Assembly: GCA_027491315.1 (NCBI GenBank)
Contig: JAIXWL010000010.1
Location: 310,001-374,000, forward strand
DNA length: 64,000 bases
Direction of reading: 5' to 3'
Source of the DNA: Cytophagaceae bacterium
GTDB lineage: Bacteria; Bacteroidota; Bacteroidia; Cytophagales; Spirosomataceae
Part shown: in pieces, positions 17,327 through 26,663 of the stretch
How positions within the stretch are numbered: the stretch's first letter is position 1
Layout: every line of letters begins with the position of its first letter
The notes under the pieces: generated by a model
What the model was told of the DNA's origin: nothing
The model's database searches: none
Seen by the model: only the letters and a program-made list of their open reading frames with translations
Program-made: the position numbers and the translations under genes

Positions 17327-19684
17327 ATGACAAAAAAACTATTTTTCATCCTCCTTTTAGGACTTTTTTCCCAGTCTGTTTTGGGTCAATCTTCCACAGG
17401 TACCTATAATGCAAACAATCGATTCGAACAATTAGAATCAATTTTGCCCACACCCAATTCCTACCGTACAGCCAGCGGATCACCCGGTAAAGATTATTGG
17501 CAGCAGCGTGCAGATTATGATATTAAAGTTGAACTAGATGATATCAATAGAAAAATCACCGGTTCTGAAACAATCACCTATTTCAATAATTCACCAGATG
17601 AATTGCCCTATTTGTGGTTACAATTAGACCAAAACTTATTTGAAAAAGGGGCAGCAGGTAATACCACTAAAACTGGCGACATTAAAAATGGTATTTCAGC
17701 AGCGGCGTTTAAAGAACTAACAGATCCTAAAAGTTACGGCTATAAAATCACTGCTGTAAAAGACATCAAAGGAAATGCTTTGCGCTATACCATCAATCAG
17801 ACAATGATGCGGATCGACTTACCTACACCGGTTAAATCTGGGGCTAGCGTGAGTTTTGCAATTGATTGGAATTATTTAATCACTGAATATTATGGCCGTT
17901 CTGGCTATGAATTTTTTGCCAAAGATGGTAACGCCAATTATTTCATTGCTCACTGGTTCCCAAGAATGGCCGTGTACAATGATGTTTACGGATGGCAACA
18001 CAAACAGTTTTTAGGTCAGGGAGAATTCACCCTGAACTTCGGAAACTATAAAGTAGCCATCACTGCGCCCAATGACATGGTAGTAGGTGCTGGAGGAGAA
18101 TTATTGAATCCAAATCAAGTGATGACCGCTACCCAATTAAAACGTTGGGAAAAGGCCAAAACGGCTACTCGTCCAGTAGAAATCGTGAATCAGGAAGAAG
18201 CAGAGTTAGCGGAAAAAGGTAAACCGACAGGTAAAAAAACTTGGATTTATAAGGCAGATAATGTGCGTGACTTTGCCTTTACAGCTTCCCGTAAATTCAT
18301 TTGGGATGCCATGCAAGTAGATGTAGAAGGTAAAAAAGTTTGGGCCATGTCCTACTATTCCAAAGAAGGAAATCCACTTTGGGGGAAATACTCCACCATG
18401 GTCGTAGCCCACACCCTGCGTTCTTATTCCAAAAGAACCGTAGCCTATCCTTATCCTGTAGCCATTTCTTGTCATGCTACCTTGGGAGGCGGAATGGAAT
18501 ACCCTATGATTTCATTTAATGGCGGTCGTCCTGAAGCAGATGGTACCTATTCAGAAAATGTGAAGAATGGTATGATTGGGGTTATTATCCACGAAGTTGG
18601 CCATAATTTCTTCCCAATGATCATCAATTCAGATGAAAGACAATGGTCTTGGATGGATGAAGGATTAAATACTTTCTGCCAATATTTAGCTGAGCAAGAG
18701 TGGGATAGAAATTTCCCAGCTAGAAGAGGAGAAGCTCAAAGCATCGTTCCTTACATGCGTTTAGATTCCAAAAATCAAGTTCCGATCATGGCGAACTCAG
18801 AAAACATCATGGATTTTGGAAACAATGCCTATGCCAAACCTGCCGCGGCTTTGAACATTTTACGTGAGACAGTTATGGGTCGAGAATTATTTGATTATGC
18901 CTTCAAAGAGTACGCTCGTAGATGGGCATTCAAACAACCCTATCCAGCTGATTTCTTCCGTACCTTGGAAGATGCCTCTGGAGTTGATTTAGATTGGTTC
19001 TGGAGAGGTTGGTTCTATGGAACAGAGCCTGTTAACCAATCGATTGAAACCGTAGAATGGTATGGAATTGACAACCAAGATCCTATTGCCAAAAAGGCTA
19101 AGGATAAAGCAGATTTTACAGCTAAAAGAGAGACCATTTCTAATATCCGAAACAAAACAGATATCAAAGAAACGGTGGTTGAAAAAGAACCTGATATGAA
19201 GGACTTTTACAATAGCTATGACCGCTTTGCAACTTCAGATGCGGAAAAAAAGAAATACCAAGATTACCTGGCTTCCTTATCAGATGATGAAAGAAAATTA
19301 GTAGCAGAGGGTAAAAACTTCTATGTAGTCAATTTTAAAAATAAGGGAGGTTTACCTATGCCGGTCATTGTTAAATTGACTTTTGAGGATGGAACAGAAG
19401 AAGTACTTCGTTTTCCTGCAGAAATTTGGAGATTAAATGATGTTCAAGCGAAGAAAATCATTCCAACTAGCAAGAAAGTAGCTAAGTGGACTTTAGACCC
19501 TTACTATGAAATTGCGGATATCGATACGGATGATAACGCATTCCCAAGGGAGCCTGTACAACCTACTCGAGTTCAATTGTTTAAGGCTCAACCAAGAAGC
19601 TACGGAGCAGGTCAGGCCAACCCTATGCAAGAAGCTCAAAATGCTAAAAAAGCGGCAGGAGCAGTGACAGGTTCAAAAAATTAA
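17327..19684 (+). CDS. M1 family zinc metallopeptidase, exported
   Basis: A 785-residue aminopeptidase-like enzyme. The signal peptide is LFFILLLGLFSQSVLG. An N-terminal beta-saddle domain is followed by the GGMEYP exopeptidase-type motif. The zinc site is HEVGHNFFP (about residues 422-426 from the ATG), with the third ligand Glu in WMDEGLNTF 19 residues later. This is the canonical M1 arrangement. The C-terminal part is Lys/Asp-rich and ends in a low-complexity Ala/Lys tail. It probably trims peptides in the periplasm or at the cell surface. The ATG at 17327 is preferred to the track's TTG. An intrinsic terminator follows. Confidence 0.92.
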   Translation: MTKKLFFILLLGLFSQSVLGQSSTGTYNANNRFEQLESILPTPNSYRTASGSPGKDYWQQRADYDIKVELDDINRKITGSETITYFNNSPDELPYLWLQLDQNLFEKGAAGNTTKTGDIKNGISAAAFKELTDPKSYGYKITAVKDIKGNALRYTINQTMMRIDLPTPVKSGASVSFAIDWNYLITEYYGRSGYEFFAKDGNANYFIAHWFPRMAVYNDVYGWQHKQFLGQGEFTLNFGNYKVAITAPNDMVVGAGGELLNPNQVMTATQLKRWEKAKTATRPVEIVNQEEAELAEKGKPTGKKTWIYKADNVRDFAFTASRKFIWDAMQVDVEGKKVWAMSYYSKEGNPLWGKYSTMVVAHTLRSYSKRTVAYPYPVAISCHATLGGGMEYPMISFNGGRPEADGTYSENVKNGMIGVIIHEVGHNFFPMIINSDERQWSWMDEGLNTFCQYLAEQEWDRNFPARRGEAQSIVPYMRLDSKNQVPIMANSENIMDFGNNAYAKPAAALNILRETVMGRELFDYAFKEYARRWAFKQPYPADFFRTLEDASGVDLDWFWRGWFYGTEPVNQSIETVEWYGIDNQDPIAKKAKDKADFTAKRETISNIRNKTDIKETVVEKEPDMKDFYNSYDRFATSDAEKKKYQDYLASLSDDERKLVAEGKNFYVVNFKNKGGLPMPVIVKLTFEDGTEEVLRFPAEIWRLNDVQAKKIIPTSKKVAKWTLDPYYEIADIDTDDNAFPREPVQPTRVQLFKAQPRSYGAGQANPMQEAQNAKKAAGAVTGSKN

Positions 19685-19705
19685 TTGACCGATTTGGTTA
19701 AAATG

Positions 19706-19739
19706 AAAAATGTCAACCCTAGTGGTTGACATTTTTTTT
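19706..19739 (+). terminator. Intrinsic terminator after M1 peptidase
   Basis: AAAAATGTCAACC-CTAGT-GGTTGACATTTTT, followed by further T. It sits 22 nt after the M1 peptidase stop. Its arm has TGTCAA at positions 6-11, the same offset as in the 33-nt palindrome family. Confidence 0.88.
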
Positions 19740-19762
19740 ATCCTATTCTTATCATAATGGGA

Positions 19763-20593
19763 TTAGGCTAAACCACATTTTAGTTTAACAAAAATCCATA
19801 ACTTCTCTAGGTCTGGAACTCGAACACGTTCTTCTTTGATTAATTGAAGTGGTGCCTGTTTTATATGCTCAAATAAACGGGTGTAGTATAAATAGGCCAA
19901 CAAAACTCCATTTTTGGCCTCTTGAGGAAGTCGATTGATACCACGCAATCCAGCGTCAAAGTCCAGTTGAATATCAGCCTCAATGGCTTTTTTATCGTTC
20001 TCCGTCATGGTCAAATAATCGACTCCCGGGAAATAAACCCGACCTCGTTCATCAAAATCTGATTTGATATCACGTAAAAAATTGATTTTTTGAAATGCTG
20101 AACCCAAGGCACAAGCATCGTCCCTTAATGAGTGATATTGTACTTTATCCCCTTGACAAAAAACATGTAAACACATCAAGCCAACTACCTCTGCTGAGCC
20201 ATAAATATATCTTTTATACCCAGCTTCATCGTAGTTAGTCTCAAATAAATCCAACTCCATGGAATATAAAAAAGCATCCACTAATTCTTGCTCCATGCCA
20301 AACTCATGATACACCCTTTGAAAAGATTCTAGAATAGGATTCAAACTGATTTTTTCCTCAAGTGCCCAATAGGTATCCTTCTTAAAACGTTCAAAAAGCA
20401 CTTTTTTATCGTGCTCATGAAAGGTATCTACAATTTCATCCGCCAAGCGTACGAATCCATAAATCGCATATACGGGATCGTGAAATCGACTAGACAGAGT
20501 CTTAATGCCGGATGAAAAAGAAGTTGAATAGGCATTCGTCAATAATTTAGAACATGCCAAAGAAACACGTTGATATAAATCTATCTGGGTCAT
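19763..20593 (-). CDS. crtB: Phytoene synthase
   Basis: A 276-residue squalene/phytoene synthase. It condenses two geranylgeranyl diphosphates to phytoene, the first committed step of carotenoid synthesis. The two Asp-rich substrate/Mg sites are visible: VRLADEIVDTFHEHD near residue 50 and QKINFLRDIKSDFDERGRVYFP near residue 170. YIYGSAEVVGLMCLHVF is also characteristic. The ATG lies one base after the crtI stop, so crtI and crtB form a tight operon. No cyclase or hydroxylase gene follows; the neighbouring M1 peptidase gene is convergent. Confidence 0.95.
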   Translation of the reverse strand: MTQIDLYQRVSLACSKLLTNAYSTSFSSGIKTLSSRFHDPVYAIYGFVRLADEIVDTFHEHDKKVLFERFKKDTYWALEEKISLNPILESFQRVYHEFGMEQELVDAFLYSMELDLFETNYDEAGYKRYIYGSAEVVGLMCLHVFCQGDKVQYHSLRDDACALGSAFQKINFLRDIKSDFDERGRVYFPGVDYLTMTENDKKAIEADIQLDFDAGLRGINRLPQEAKNGVLLAYLYYTRLFEHIKQAPLQLIKEERVRVPDLEKLWIFVKLKCGLA

Positions 20594-20594
20594 G

Positions 20595-22079
20595 CTATTT
20601 TTTTAGGGATTTATCCACCTCATTAGCTACCACCAAGCCTGAAATCAATGAAGGAGGAACGCCAGGGCCAGGCACTGTGAGCTGACCAGTGTAATATAAA
20701 TTGTCCAGTTTTTTATTTTTCAGACTAGGTTTTAGAATAGCTGTTTGTAATAAAGTATTCGCTAAACCATAAGCATTGCCCTTGAATGCATGGTAGTCCG
20801 ACATAAAATCCTGATGCGCATAGGAACGCTTGTAGACTATAAAATCCCGAATATTTTCTCCACAATATGCTTCTAAACGATCCATTAACTGGTGAAAATA
20901 TTTTTCACGATGCGCCTCTGTATCTTCTAAATTAGGAGCTACAGGAATCAACAAAAACAGATTCTCGCATCCCTCAGGGGCTACACTTGGGTCAGTTACC
21001 GAAGGAGCACTGGCATAAAATAATGGATCTGAAGGCCAAGAAGGTTCAGTATAAATCTCGTGGGAATGCACTGAAAAATCACGGTCAAAAAATAAGTTAT
21101 GATGTTTCAACTTCGGTAAACGTTTAGAAATACCTAAATAAAACAACAAAGACGAAGGAGCCATTACGCGTTTATCCCAATACTCTTCGTTATAATTCCT
21201 AAAATCATCACCCAATAACTGTTCCACCCAATGGTAATCAGCACTTGCTACCACCATGTCTGCCTCCATTAAGCCATTGGCTGTCTTTACACCTCGAACA
21301 TGATTATTGAAAATTTCAAAACCTGTCACTTCAGCATTATAGGTGAATTTTACCTGCTTTTCCTCAGCTAAAGCTACCATTCCTTTGACAATTTGATGCA
21401 TACCACCCATGGGGTACCAGGTTCCCATGGTTATTTCTGCATAATTCATCAAACTATACATAGCAGGGGTATTTTGTGAAATTGCTCCTAAAAATAAAAT
21501 GGGGAATTCCATCAATTTTAAGAGGGTACTCGACTTAAAAAATTTACGAATATGCTTGTAAAAAGAAGAAAACACATCCATTCGAATGGCATCAATAAGT
21601 ATTTTGATGCTCAAAAATTCGGATATCTTTAGGGAAGGACGCCACACGAAATCTTGAATACCGACGCGGTATTTATACGCTGCTTGATGCAAAAATTTAT
21701 CCAATTGAGCCGAAGCCCCCTCTTCATAGGATTCAAACATGGACTTAATACCTGCTAAATCCGCAGGTACATCAATTACTTCTGAGTCAGATAATATTAC
21801 GGAATAAGAAGGATCTAATCGTTTTAAATGGTAATAATCCGAAGGCTTTTTACCAAATTTCCCAAAATAAGTCTCAAATATATCCGGCATCCAATACCAG
21901 CTTGGCCCCATATCAAATACAAATCCTTGCTCTCGAAAAACGCGAGCTCTCCCCCCTGGCTCAGCATTTTTCTCTAAAACCTGAACCTCATATCCCTTGT
22001 CAGCCAAAGCCGTAGCTGCCGAAATTCCTGAAAAACCTGCACCAATGACAATTACCTTTTTCTTTTTCATTCTTTCCAT
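20595..22079 (-). CDS. crtI: Phytoene desaturase CrtI
   Basis: A 494-residue FAD-dependent phytoene desaturase/isomerase. The N-terminal dinucleotide fold is VIVIGAGFSGISAATALADKGYEVQVLEKNAEPGGRA, followed by FVFDMGPSWYWMPDIFE. The C-terminal CrtI signature is present as NLYYTGQLTVPGPGVPPSLISGLVVA. It introduces double bonds into phytoene to give lycopene-type products. The start could be 22079 or the ATG nine bases downstream. The gene heads the crtI-crtB operon and lies behind an ECF sigma gene on the same strand, with a hairpin between them. Confidence 0.94.
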   Translation of the reverse strand: MERMKKKKVIVIGAGFSGISAATALADKGYEVQVLEKNAEPGGRARVFREQGFVFDMGPSWYWMPDIFETYFGKFGKKPSDYYHLKRLDPSYSVILSDSEVIDVPADLAGIKSMFESYEEGASAQLDKFLHQAAYKYRVGIQDFVWRPSLKISEFLSIKILIDAIRMDVFSSFYKHIRKFFKSSTLLKLMEFPILFLGAISQNTPAMYSLMNYAEITMGTWYPMGGMHQIVKGMVALAEEKQVKFTYNAEVTGFEIFNNHVRGVKTANGLMEADMVVASADYHWVEQLLGDDFRNYNEEYWDKRVMAPSSLLFYLGISKRLPKLKHHNLFFDRDFSVHSHEIYTEPSWPSDPLFYASAPSVTDPSVAPEGCENLFLLIPVAPNLEDTEAHREKYFHQLMDRLEAYCGENIRDFIVYKRSYAHQDFMSDYHAFKGNAYGLANTLLQTAILKPSLKNKKLDNLYYTGQLTVPGPGVPPSLISGLVVANEVDKSLKK

Positions 22080-22135
22080 TTAGTCGAACCTAAACAAATA
22101 TAACCATCTTTTGAAAGAGCTAAACAGACTAAAAG

Positions 22136-22162
22136 AAAAAGTCAGATAAAATCTGACTTTTT
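22136..22162 (-). terminator. Hairpin between ECF sigma gene and crtI
   Basis: AAAAAGTCAGAT-AAA-ATCTGACTTTTT is a perfect 12-bp stem flanked by A and T runs on both strands. It lies 46 nt after the sigma gene stop and would separate its transcript from crtIB, or attenuate read-through. Confidence 0.8.
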
Positions 22163-22207
22163 GCTTGTTTCTTCTGTTAACCAAAAAACTAATCAATTGT
22201 GAAAAAT

Positions 22208-22711
22208 CTATGCGTACATGTACAATTTTTTCTTTAATTCTTTACGAGCAATGTGGATGCGATTCTTAACTGTACCGATAGGTAAATCCAATTCTTCTGA
22301 AATCTCGTGGTATTTAAATCCTCGGAAATACATCAAAAAAGGCAATCGGTACATCTCGTCTGTTTGTTGCAAGGCTTTTTCTAAATCTTCGCGAACAAAA
22401 TCGCTTAATGCCCCATTATACTGTAAAGATTCTTGTGAGTTGATGAAATGTAAATTTTCTGTAGTATCTATAAAAGTATTTCTACGAACCATCCGCTGGT
22501 ATTGCGTGATGAACGTGTTTTTCATGATGGTAAACAACCAAGCTTTTAAATTGGTCCCTTCTGCATACTTGTCTCTGTTGGAATATGCCTTGACCAAAGT
22601 ATCTTGAACCAAGTCATTGGCATCATCCATATCTTTTGTTAAACGTAAAGCAAAGGGTTTCAAAAACTTAGAAAAGCTTCCAACCTGGTACGTAAATTCA
22701 AGAGCTGTCAT
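22208..22711 (-). CDS. ECF-type RNA polymerase sigma factor upstream of crtIB
   Basis: A 167-residue sigma-70 family (ECF) protein. Region 2 is FALRLTKDMDDANDLVQDTLVKAYSNRDKYAEGTNLKAWLFTIMKNTFI. Region 4 is QTDEMYRLPFLMYFRGFKYHEISEELDLPIGTVKNRIHIARKELKKKL, a helix-turn-helix of the usual ECF type. The ATG at 22711 matches the normal N-terminus; the track start adds 16 AT-rich residues. No anti-sigma factor adjoins it. Its position directly upstream of crtI suggests it may control carotenoid genes, as light- or stress-responsive sigma factors do in other bacteria. That link is inference. Confidence 0.9.
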   Translation of the reverse strand: MTALEFTYQVGSFSKFLKPFALRLTKDMDDANDLVQDTLVKAYSNRDKYAEGTNLKAWLFTIMKNTFITQYQRMVRRNTFIDTTENLHFINSQESLQYNGALSDFVREDLEKALQQTDEMYRLPFLMYFRGFKYHEISEELDLPIGTVKNRIHIARKELKKKLYMYA

Positions 22712-22908
22712 ATCTGAAGTGTTTGTTTTGTTTAACAAATTTATAAAAAGATTAAACAAAACAAATTATTATGAAAAAAAATTTATCGTTTTATTTTAAA
22801 GACTGGTCGCCCCATATGGCTTGATCATCGGTTATATCCTATCAAAATTGGGCTAAAAACGAAAATGAGTGTATATTTAAAGTCTCATCTTATATAGATG
22901 GCCTACCC

Positions 22909-25242
22909 ATGAAATTAAAATCCCTGGTCATATTTTTTTTGTTTATACTTCCATTACACGATAGCTATTCGCAGAAAAATTGCTTTTGTACTTTACAAGG
23001 GAATGTATTTTCCAAAGAAAACAAGGAAAAAATCAAAGGGGCCTATGTTTATTTAAAGGGGACAAATATTGCTGTCCAAACCGATTCTCTTGGATTTTTC
23101 TCCCTCAAAAAAATCTGTCCTGGTTCATATACCTTAGTTTGTGAAATGAGTAGCTATGACCCGGTGGAAATTAAGGTTAATCTTAGCAACGAGCATGAAG
23201 AAAATATTGCCTTGCAAGTGCATGATGAGCACCTACAAGAAGTAATTGTAAGCGGCAAAAGGAATGAAACCAGTGCGCAAATGCGTGGTACGCTAAGTGC
23301 GGAGGAAAGAAAAGAAAGGGATGGTCTCAATTTAGGTGAAATGTTGAAGGGCATCTCGGGGGTACAAAGCTTACAAACAGGTAGTACTATTTCTAAGCCC
23401 GTGATTCATGGCATGCACTCCAGCAGGGTCATCATATTAAACCAAGGTATAAGACAAGAAGGGCAAAACTGGGGCAGTGAACACGCTCCTGAGGTAGATC
23501 CATTTGTGAGTAAGAATATCCAAGTCATCAAAGGACCTGCTGGCTTACGCTATGGCGGGGACGCCATTGGAGGAATTGTGATGTTAGAACCTAATGCCCT
23601 TCCAGATACAAGCGGCATCAAAGGTGAATTACAAAGTATCTATTTTACCAATGGTCGACAATGGGTTGGTTCAGGTAGTCTAGAAGGTGGTTTCACAAGA
23701 GCCAAAGGCTGGGGCTGGCGTGTGCAAGGAACCATCAAAAACGGAGGAAATATTCAGGCGGCTGATTATTATTTAGCGAATACTGGAGTGCAAGAGCAAA
23801 ATTTTTCTACCCAGTTAGGCTACAAATCTCGCCAATTCGGGGCGGATTTATTTTACAGTCGTTTTCATACTGTATTAGGTATCTTTCTGGGTTCTCATAT
23901 TGGTAATGTCAATGATTTAGAACGATCTATTGCATTGGCTAGACCTTTAGCACAATTCACTCCAAAGGATTTTATCCGCAACATTGACCGCCCAAATCAA
24001 GATGTCATTCACGATTTATTAAAGTTTAAAAGCTTTTACCAAGTTTCTAGCCAATATAACTTGCGCTTAACCTTAGCCCATCAAACCGATCAACGCTTGG
24101 AATTGGATGTGCTCCGTGCAGGAAAAAACATTAATACCTTAAGTTTTCAGTTAAGTACCTGGAATGGTGAGTTAATATTAGATGGGTCTAACGCTAGCCA
24201 ATTATGGAAAGGCCAATTTGGCCTAACTTTTTCCTTACAGGATAATATCACGTCTGGAAACCGAGTTAACTCACCTACGCTCGTTACAAGCCTTTTACCC
24301 AATTATGAACAAAATAATTTGGGCTTATTTGCCATAGAAAGAATGGTTAAAGAAAAATGGGAATTGGAATTAGGCCTTCGCTTAGACCAAAAGCAAATTA
24401 TCACCCACCGTCCTATCAAAAATTATTCTTTCATCGTGGACCGAGATGAAAAGCGATTTACAGGCCTATCAGGTAGCGTAGGAATTAAATACCACTGGAC
24501 AGATCAGCTAGAAAGCCACTTGATTTTAGCCCGGGCATTCCGTGCACCAGGAGCCAATGAGCTTTTCTCCAATGGCGTTCACCATGGTGCTGCTGCCTAT
24601 GAAATTGGACAAATAAACTTAAAAGGTGAGACAGCTACCAATCTAAGCCTCAATACTCAATACAATTTAGATAAGTGGGACATTGAATTAGGCTTATATA
24701 GTAATCAGATTCGTGACTTCATTTATTTACGTCCCATGGTAAACGATGGTCAAGCTTTCTATGTCGTGACCCTGCGAGGCATTTTTCCTGGATTTACCTA
24801 TGAACAAATCAATGCCAGATTCAATGGATTAGATGGTCAAATTACCTACCATGTTAATCCTAAAATTTCGTTCCAACATAAAACAAGTTTGGTCAGGGCT
24901 TACAATACCAAAAACAGGGAGTATATGGTCAACATTCCAGCTGACCGTTTTGAATATTTAATCCGTTATCAATTCAATAGCAACAAACAGTACCTCAGTG
25001 CTGGTGTTACCCAGGTTTCTCGGCAAAGTCGGGTGGAACCCGGCTCAGATTATACAGACCCACCTGCCGGCTACCAATTGGTGCAAGTTAATTGGGGCTA
25101 TCAATTCAAAAATGTAGATGTGGGAATCAGAGTCACCAATGCCTTGAATGAATCTTATCGAGATTATTTAAATAGATTTAGATATTACACGGATGACCAA
25201 GGGAGAAATATCCAGTTCAGGGTAGCCTACAAATTTAGCTGA
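22909..25242 (+). CDS. TonB-dependent receptor with carboxypeptidase-like N-domain
   Basis: A 777-residue outer-membrane receptor. After the signal peptide (SLVIFFLFILPLHDSYS) comes a CarboxypepD_reg-like beta domain (LQGNVFSKENKEKIKGAYVYLKGT ... GFFSLKKICPGSYTLVCE). The plug follows, with VIHGMHSSRVIILNQGIRQEGQNWGSEHAPEVDP and IQVIKGPAGLRYGGDAIGGIVML, then the barrel. The plug segment with Gly-Ser-Glu-His resembles receptors proposed for zinc or other metals, such as the ZnuD type. The substrate stays uncertain. No SusD-like partner is next to it, so it is not a polysaccharide utilisation pair. Its stop abuts the convergent EnvC-like gene with no gap. Confidence 0.88.
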   Translation: MKLKSLVIFFLFILPLHDSYSQKNCFCTLQGNVFSKENKEKIKGAYVYLKGTNIAVQTDSLGFFSLKKICPGSYTLVCEMSSYDPVEIKVNLSNEHEENIALQVHDEHLQEVIVSGKRNETSAQMRGTLSAEERKERDGLNLGEMLKGISGVQSLQTGSTISKPVIHGMHSSRVIILNQGIRQEGQNWGSEHAPEVDPFVSKNIQVIKGPAGLRYGGDAIGGIVMLEPNALPDTSGIKGELQSIYFTNGRQWVGSGSLEGGFTRAKGWGWRVQGTIKNGGNIQAADYYLANTGVQEQNFSTQLGYKSRQFGADLFYSRFHTVLGIFLGSHIGNVNDLERSIALARPLAQFTPKDFIRNIDRPNQDVIHDLLKFKSFYQVSSQYNLRLTLAHQTDQRLELDVLRAGKNINTLSFQLSTWNGELILDGSNASQLWKGQFGLTFSLQDNITSGNRVNSPTLVTSLLPNYEQNNLGLFAIERMVKEKWELELGLRLDQKQIITHRPIKNYSFIVDRDEKRFTGLSGSVGIKYHWTDQLESHLILARAFRAPGANELFSNGVHHGAAAYEIGQINLKGETATNLSLNTQYNLDKWDIELGLYSNQIRDFIYLRPMVNDGQAFYVVTLRGIFPGFTYEQINARFNGLDGQITYHVNPKISFQHKTSLVRAYNTKNREYMVNIPADRFEYLIRYQFNSNKQYLSAGVTQVSRQSRVEPGSDYTDPPAGYQLVQVNWGYQFKNVDVGIRVTNALNESYRDYLNRFRYYTDDQGRNIQFRVAYKFS

Positions 25243-26652
25243 TTAGCGTCTTAACCATTGTTCAGGATTCTGTCGAATGGTATTTTTCCAAACCTGAAAA
25301 TTTATTTCAGCAGTACCATCATCATCTGAGGCTACACTTCCTATGCGCTGACCTGTTCTAACTCGTTGACCTGTGGAAACAGACACATTATCCAATTTAC
25401 TATATACGGTAAAATAATCTCCATGTTGGATAGCCACCACCATGTTAATACCTGGAATATTCACCACGGATTGTACTATACCTTCATATACAGAATGAAC
25501 TGGAGAACCTGGAGCTGTTTGAATATCAATACCATTGTTATTGATCATTACCCCTTTTAGTATGGGATGCTTATGTACCCCAAAGTGATCTGAAATAAAA
25601 CCGGAAGGTACTGGAAATGGCATTTTCCCACGTAAGGCTCCAAAGGAATTAGCCAATTTAGCTTCTTCCGCATTCATATAATATATATTCTTCTCTAGTG
25701 GAGCAGTTTTGGCTTCCTCAGCCTTTTCTGCTGCTTTGGCTCTGGCTACCTCTTTTTTATCTTCAGCAGCTTCCACCCTAGTTTCAGATTTAGTATCATC
25801 ATCTTTGGTAGACCTATCACTCAATTTCGGTAAAGTGCCATCACCTTTCAAAGTAGGTAAAGCGGGTTTATTAACCTCCAATTTTCGAGCTTGCTGGGCT
25901 AAACGCAAACGGCGCTCTCTTTCCTGACTTTTCTGAATTTCACGCGCAACGATACCTGCAATTAAATTGTCCAATTTTCGAATAGCAAGTTTTTTGCGTT
26001 CTAGTTCGATCCGTAATTTCTTCTCCTGCTGGGTTAGTACCGTAACAACTTTGTCTTCTTTGGTTTTAAGCACTTCCAAATTCTTCTTTTCTTTCTCTTT
26101 TTCAACCAACACTTTCTTCTCCTCTGTCTTCTTGAAAATAACCTGCTGTTCTTTGGACATTAAGTCTTGACGAGTCTGAAAAATTTTGTGGGCTTGTGCC
26201 TTACGGTTGCTTGTAAATTGACGTAAGTAATCAAAACGCCGAGTAAATTCACCCAGATTAGAGGAAAGAAGTAAGAAACTGAGCTTATTGTAAACGGTAG
26301 AAGTTTTCTGAGCTTCAAATAACATTTGCGCATACATACGCTTTAATTTTTTCAATTTAGCGGCTAATATGTCACTTTCTTGCCGCAATTTATTGGCTTC
26401 TTGTGCTAATAATTTTTGATTTTCACTTAAAATACCAATCTGCTTTTTCTGTACTCCAATCTGCTCTTTTAGCACATTCAGTTTCCCCAATGAGGCTTTT
26501 TTCTTTTTGGAAGTACGGGATATGATGCTGTTTAATTCTTTAATCTTAGCTAAGTTCTCCTTCTTTTGACGCTCCAATTGCTCTCTTTTATCCACTTGGG
26601 CATCCAGGGAAAAAACGAATAGAAAACAGATTAAAAAAACAATGTATTTCAA
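25243..26652 (-). CDS. EnvC-like murein hydrolase activator with degenerate LytM domain
   Basis: A 469-residue protein with signal peptide MKYIVFLICFLFVFSLDAQ and a long Lys/Glu/Gln-rich coiled coil over about residues 20-250. A charged Ala-rich linker and a C-terminal M23/LytM domain follow. The LytM metal-site residues are replaced: the first His of H-x3-D is Asn (MINNNGIDI), and the H-x-H is VYSKL. It is therefore probably a non-catalytic amidase activator, like EnvC. The start codon is TTG at 26652, placed exactly at the signal peptide. It is the last gene of a TPR/DUF4292/EnvC run that is common in Bacteroidota. Confidence 0.87.
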   Translation of the reverse strand: MKYIVFLICFLFVFSLDAQVDKREQLERQKKENLAKIKELNSIISRTSKKKKASLGKLNVLKEQIGVQKKQIGILSENQKLLAQEANKLRQESDILAAKLKKLKRMYAQMLFEAQKTSTVYNKLSFLLLSSNLGEFTRRFDYLRQFTSNRKAQAHKIFQTRQDLMSKEQQVIFKKTEEKKVLVEKEKEKKNLEVLKTKEDKVVTVLTQQEKKLRIELERKKLAIRKLDNLIAGIVAREIQKSQERERRLRLAQQARKLEVNKPALPTLKGDGTLPKLSDRSTKDDDTKSETRVEAAEDKKEVARAKAAEKAEEAKTAPLEKNIYYMNAEEAKLANSFGALRGKMPFPVPSGFISDHFGVHKHPILKGVMINNNGIDIQTAPGSPVHSVYEGIVQSVVNIPGINMVVAIQHGDYFTVYSKLDNVSVSTGQRVRTGQRIGSVASDDDGTAEINFQVWKNTIRQNPEQWLRR

Positions 26653-26663
26653 GGTTGCAAGAT

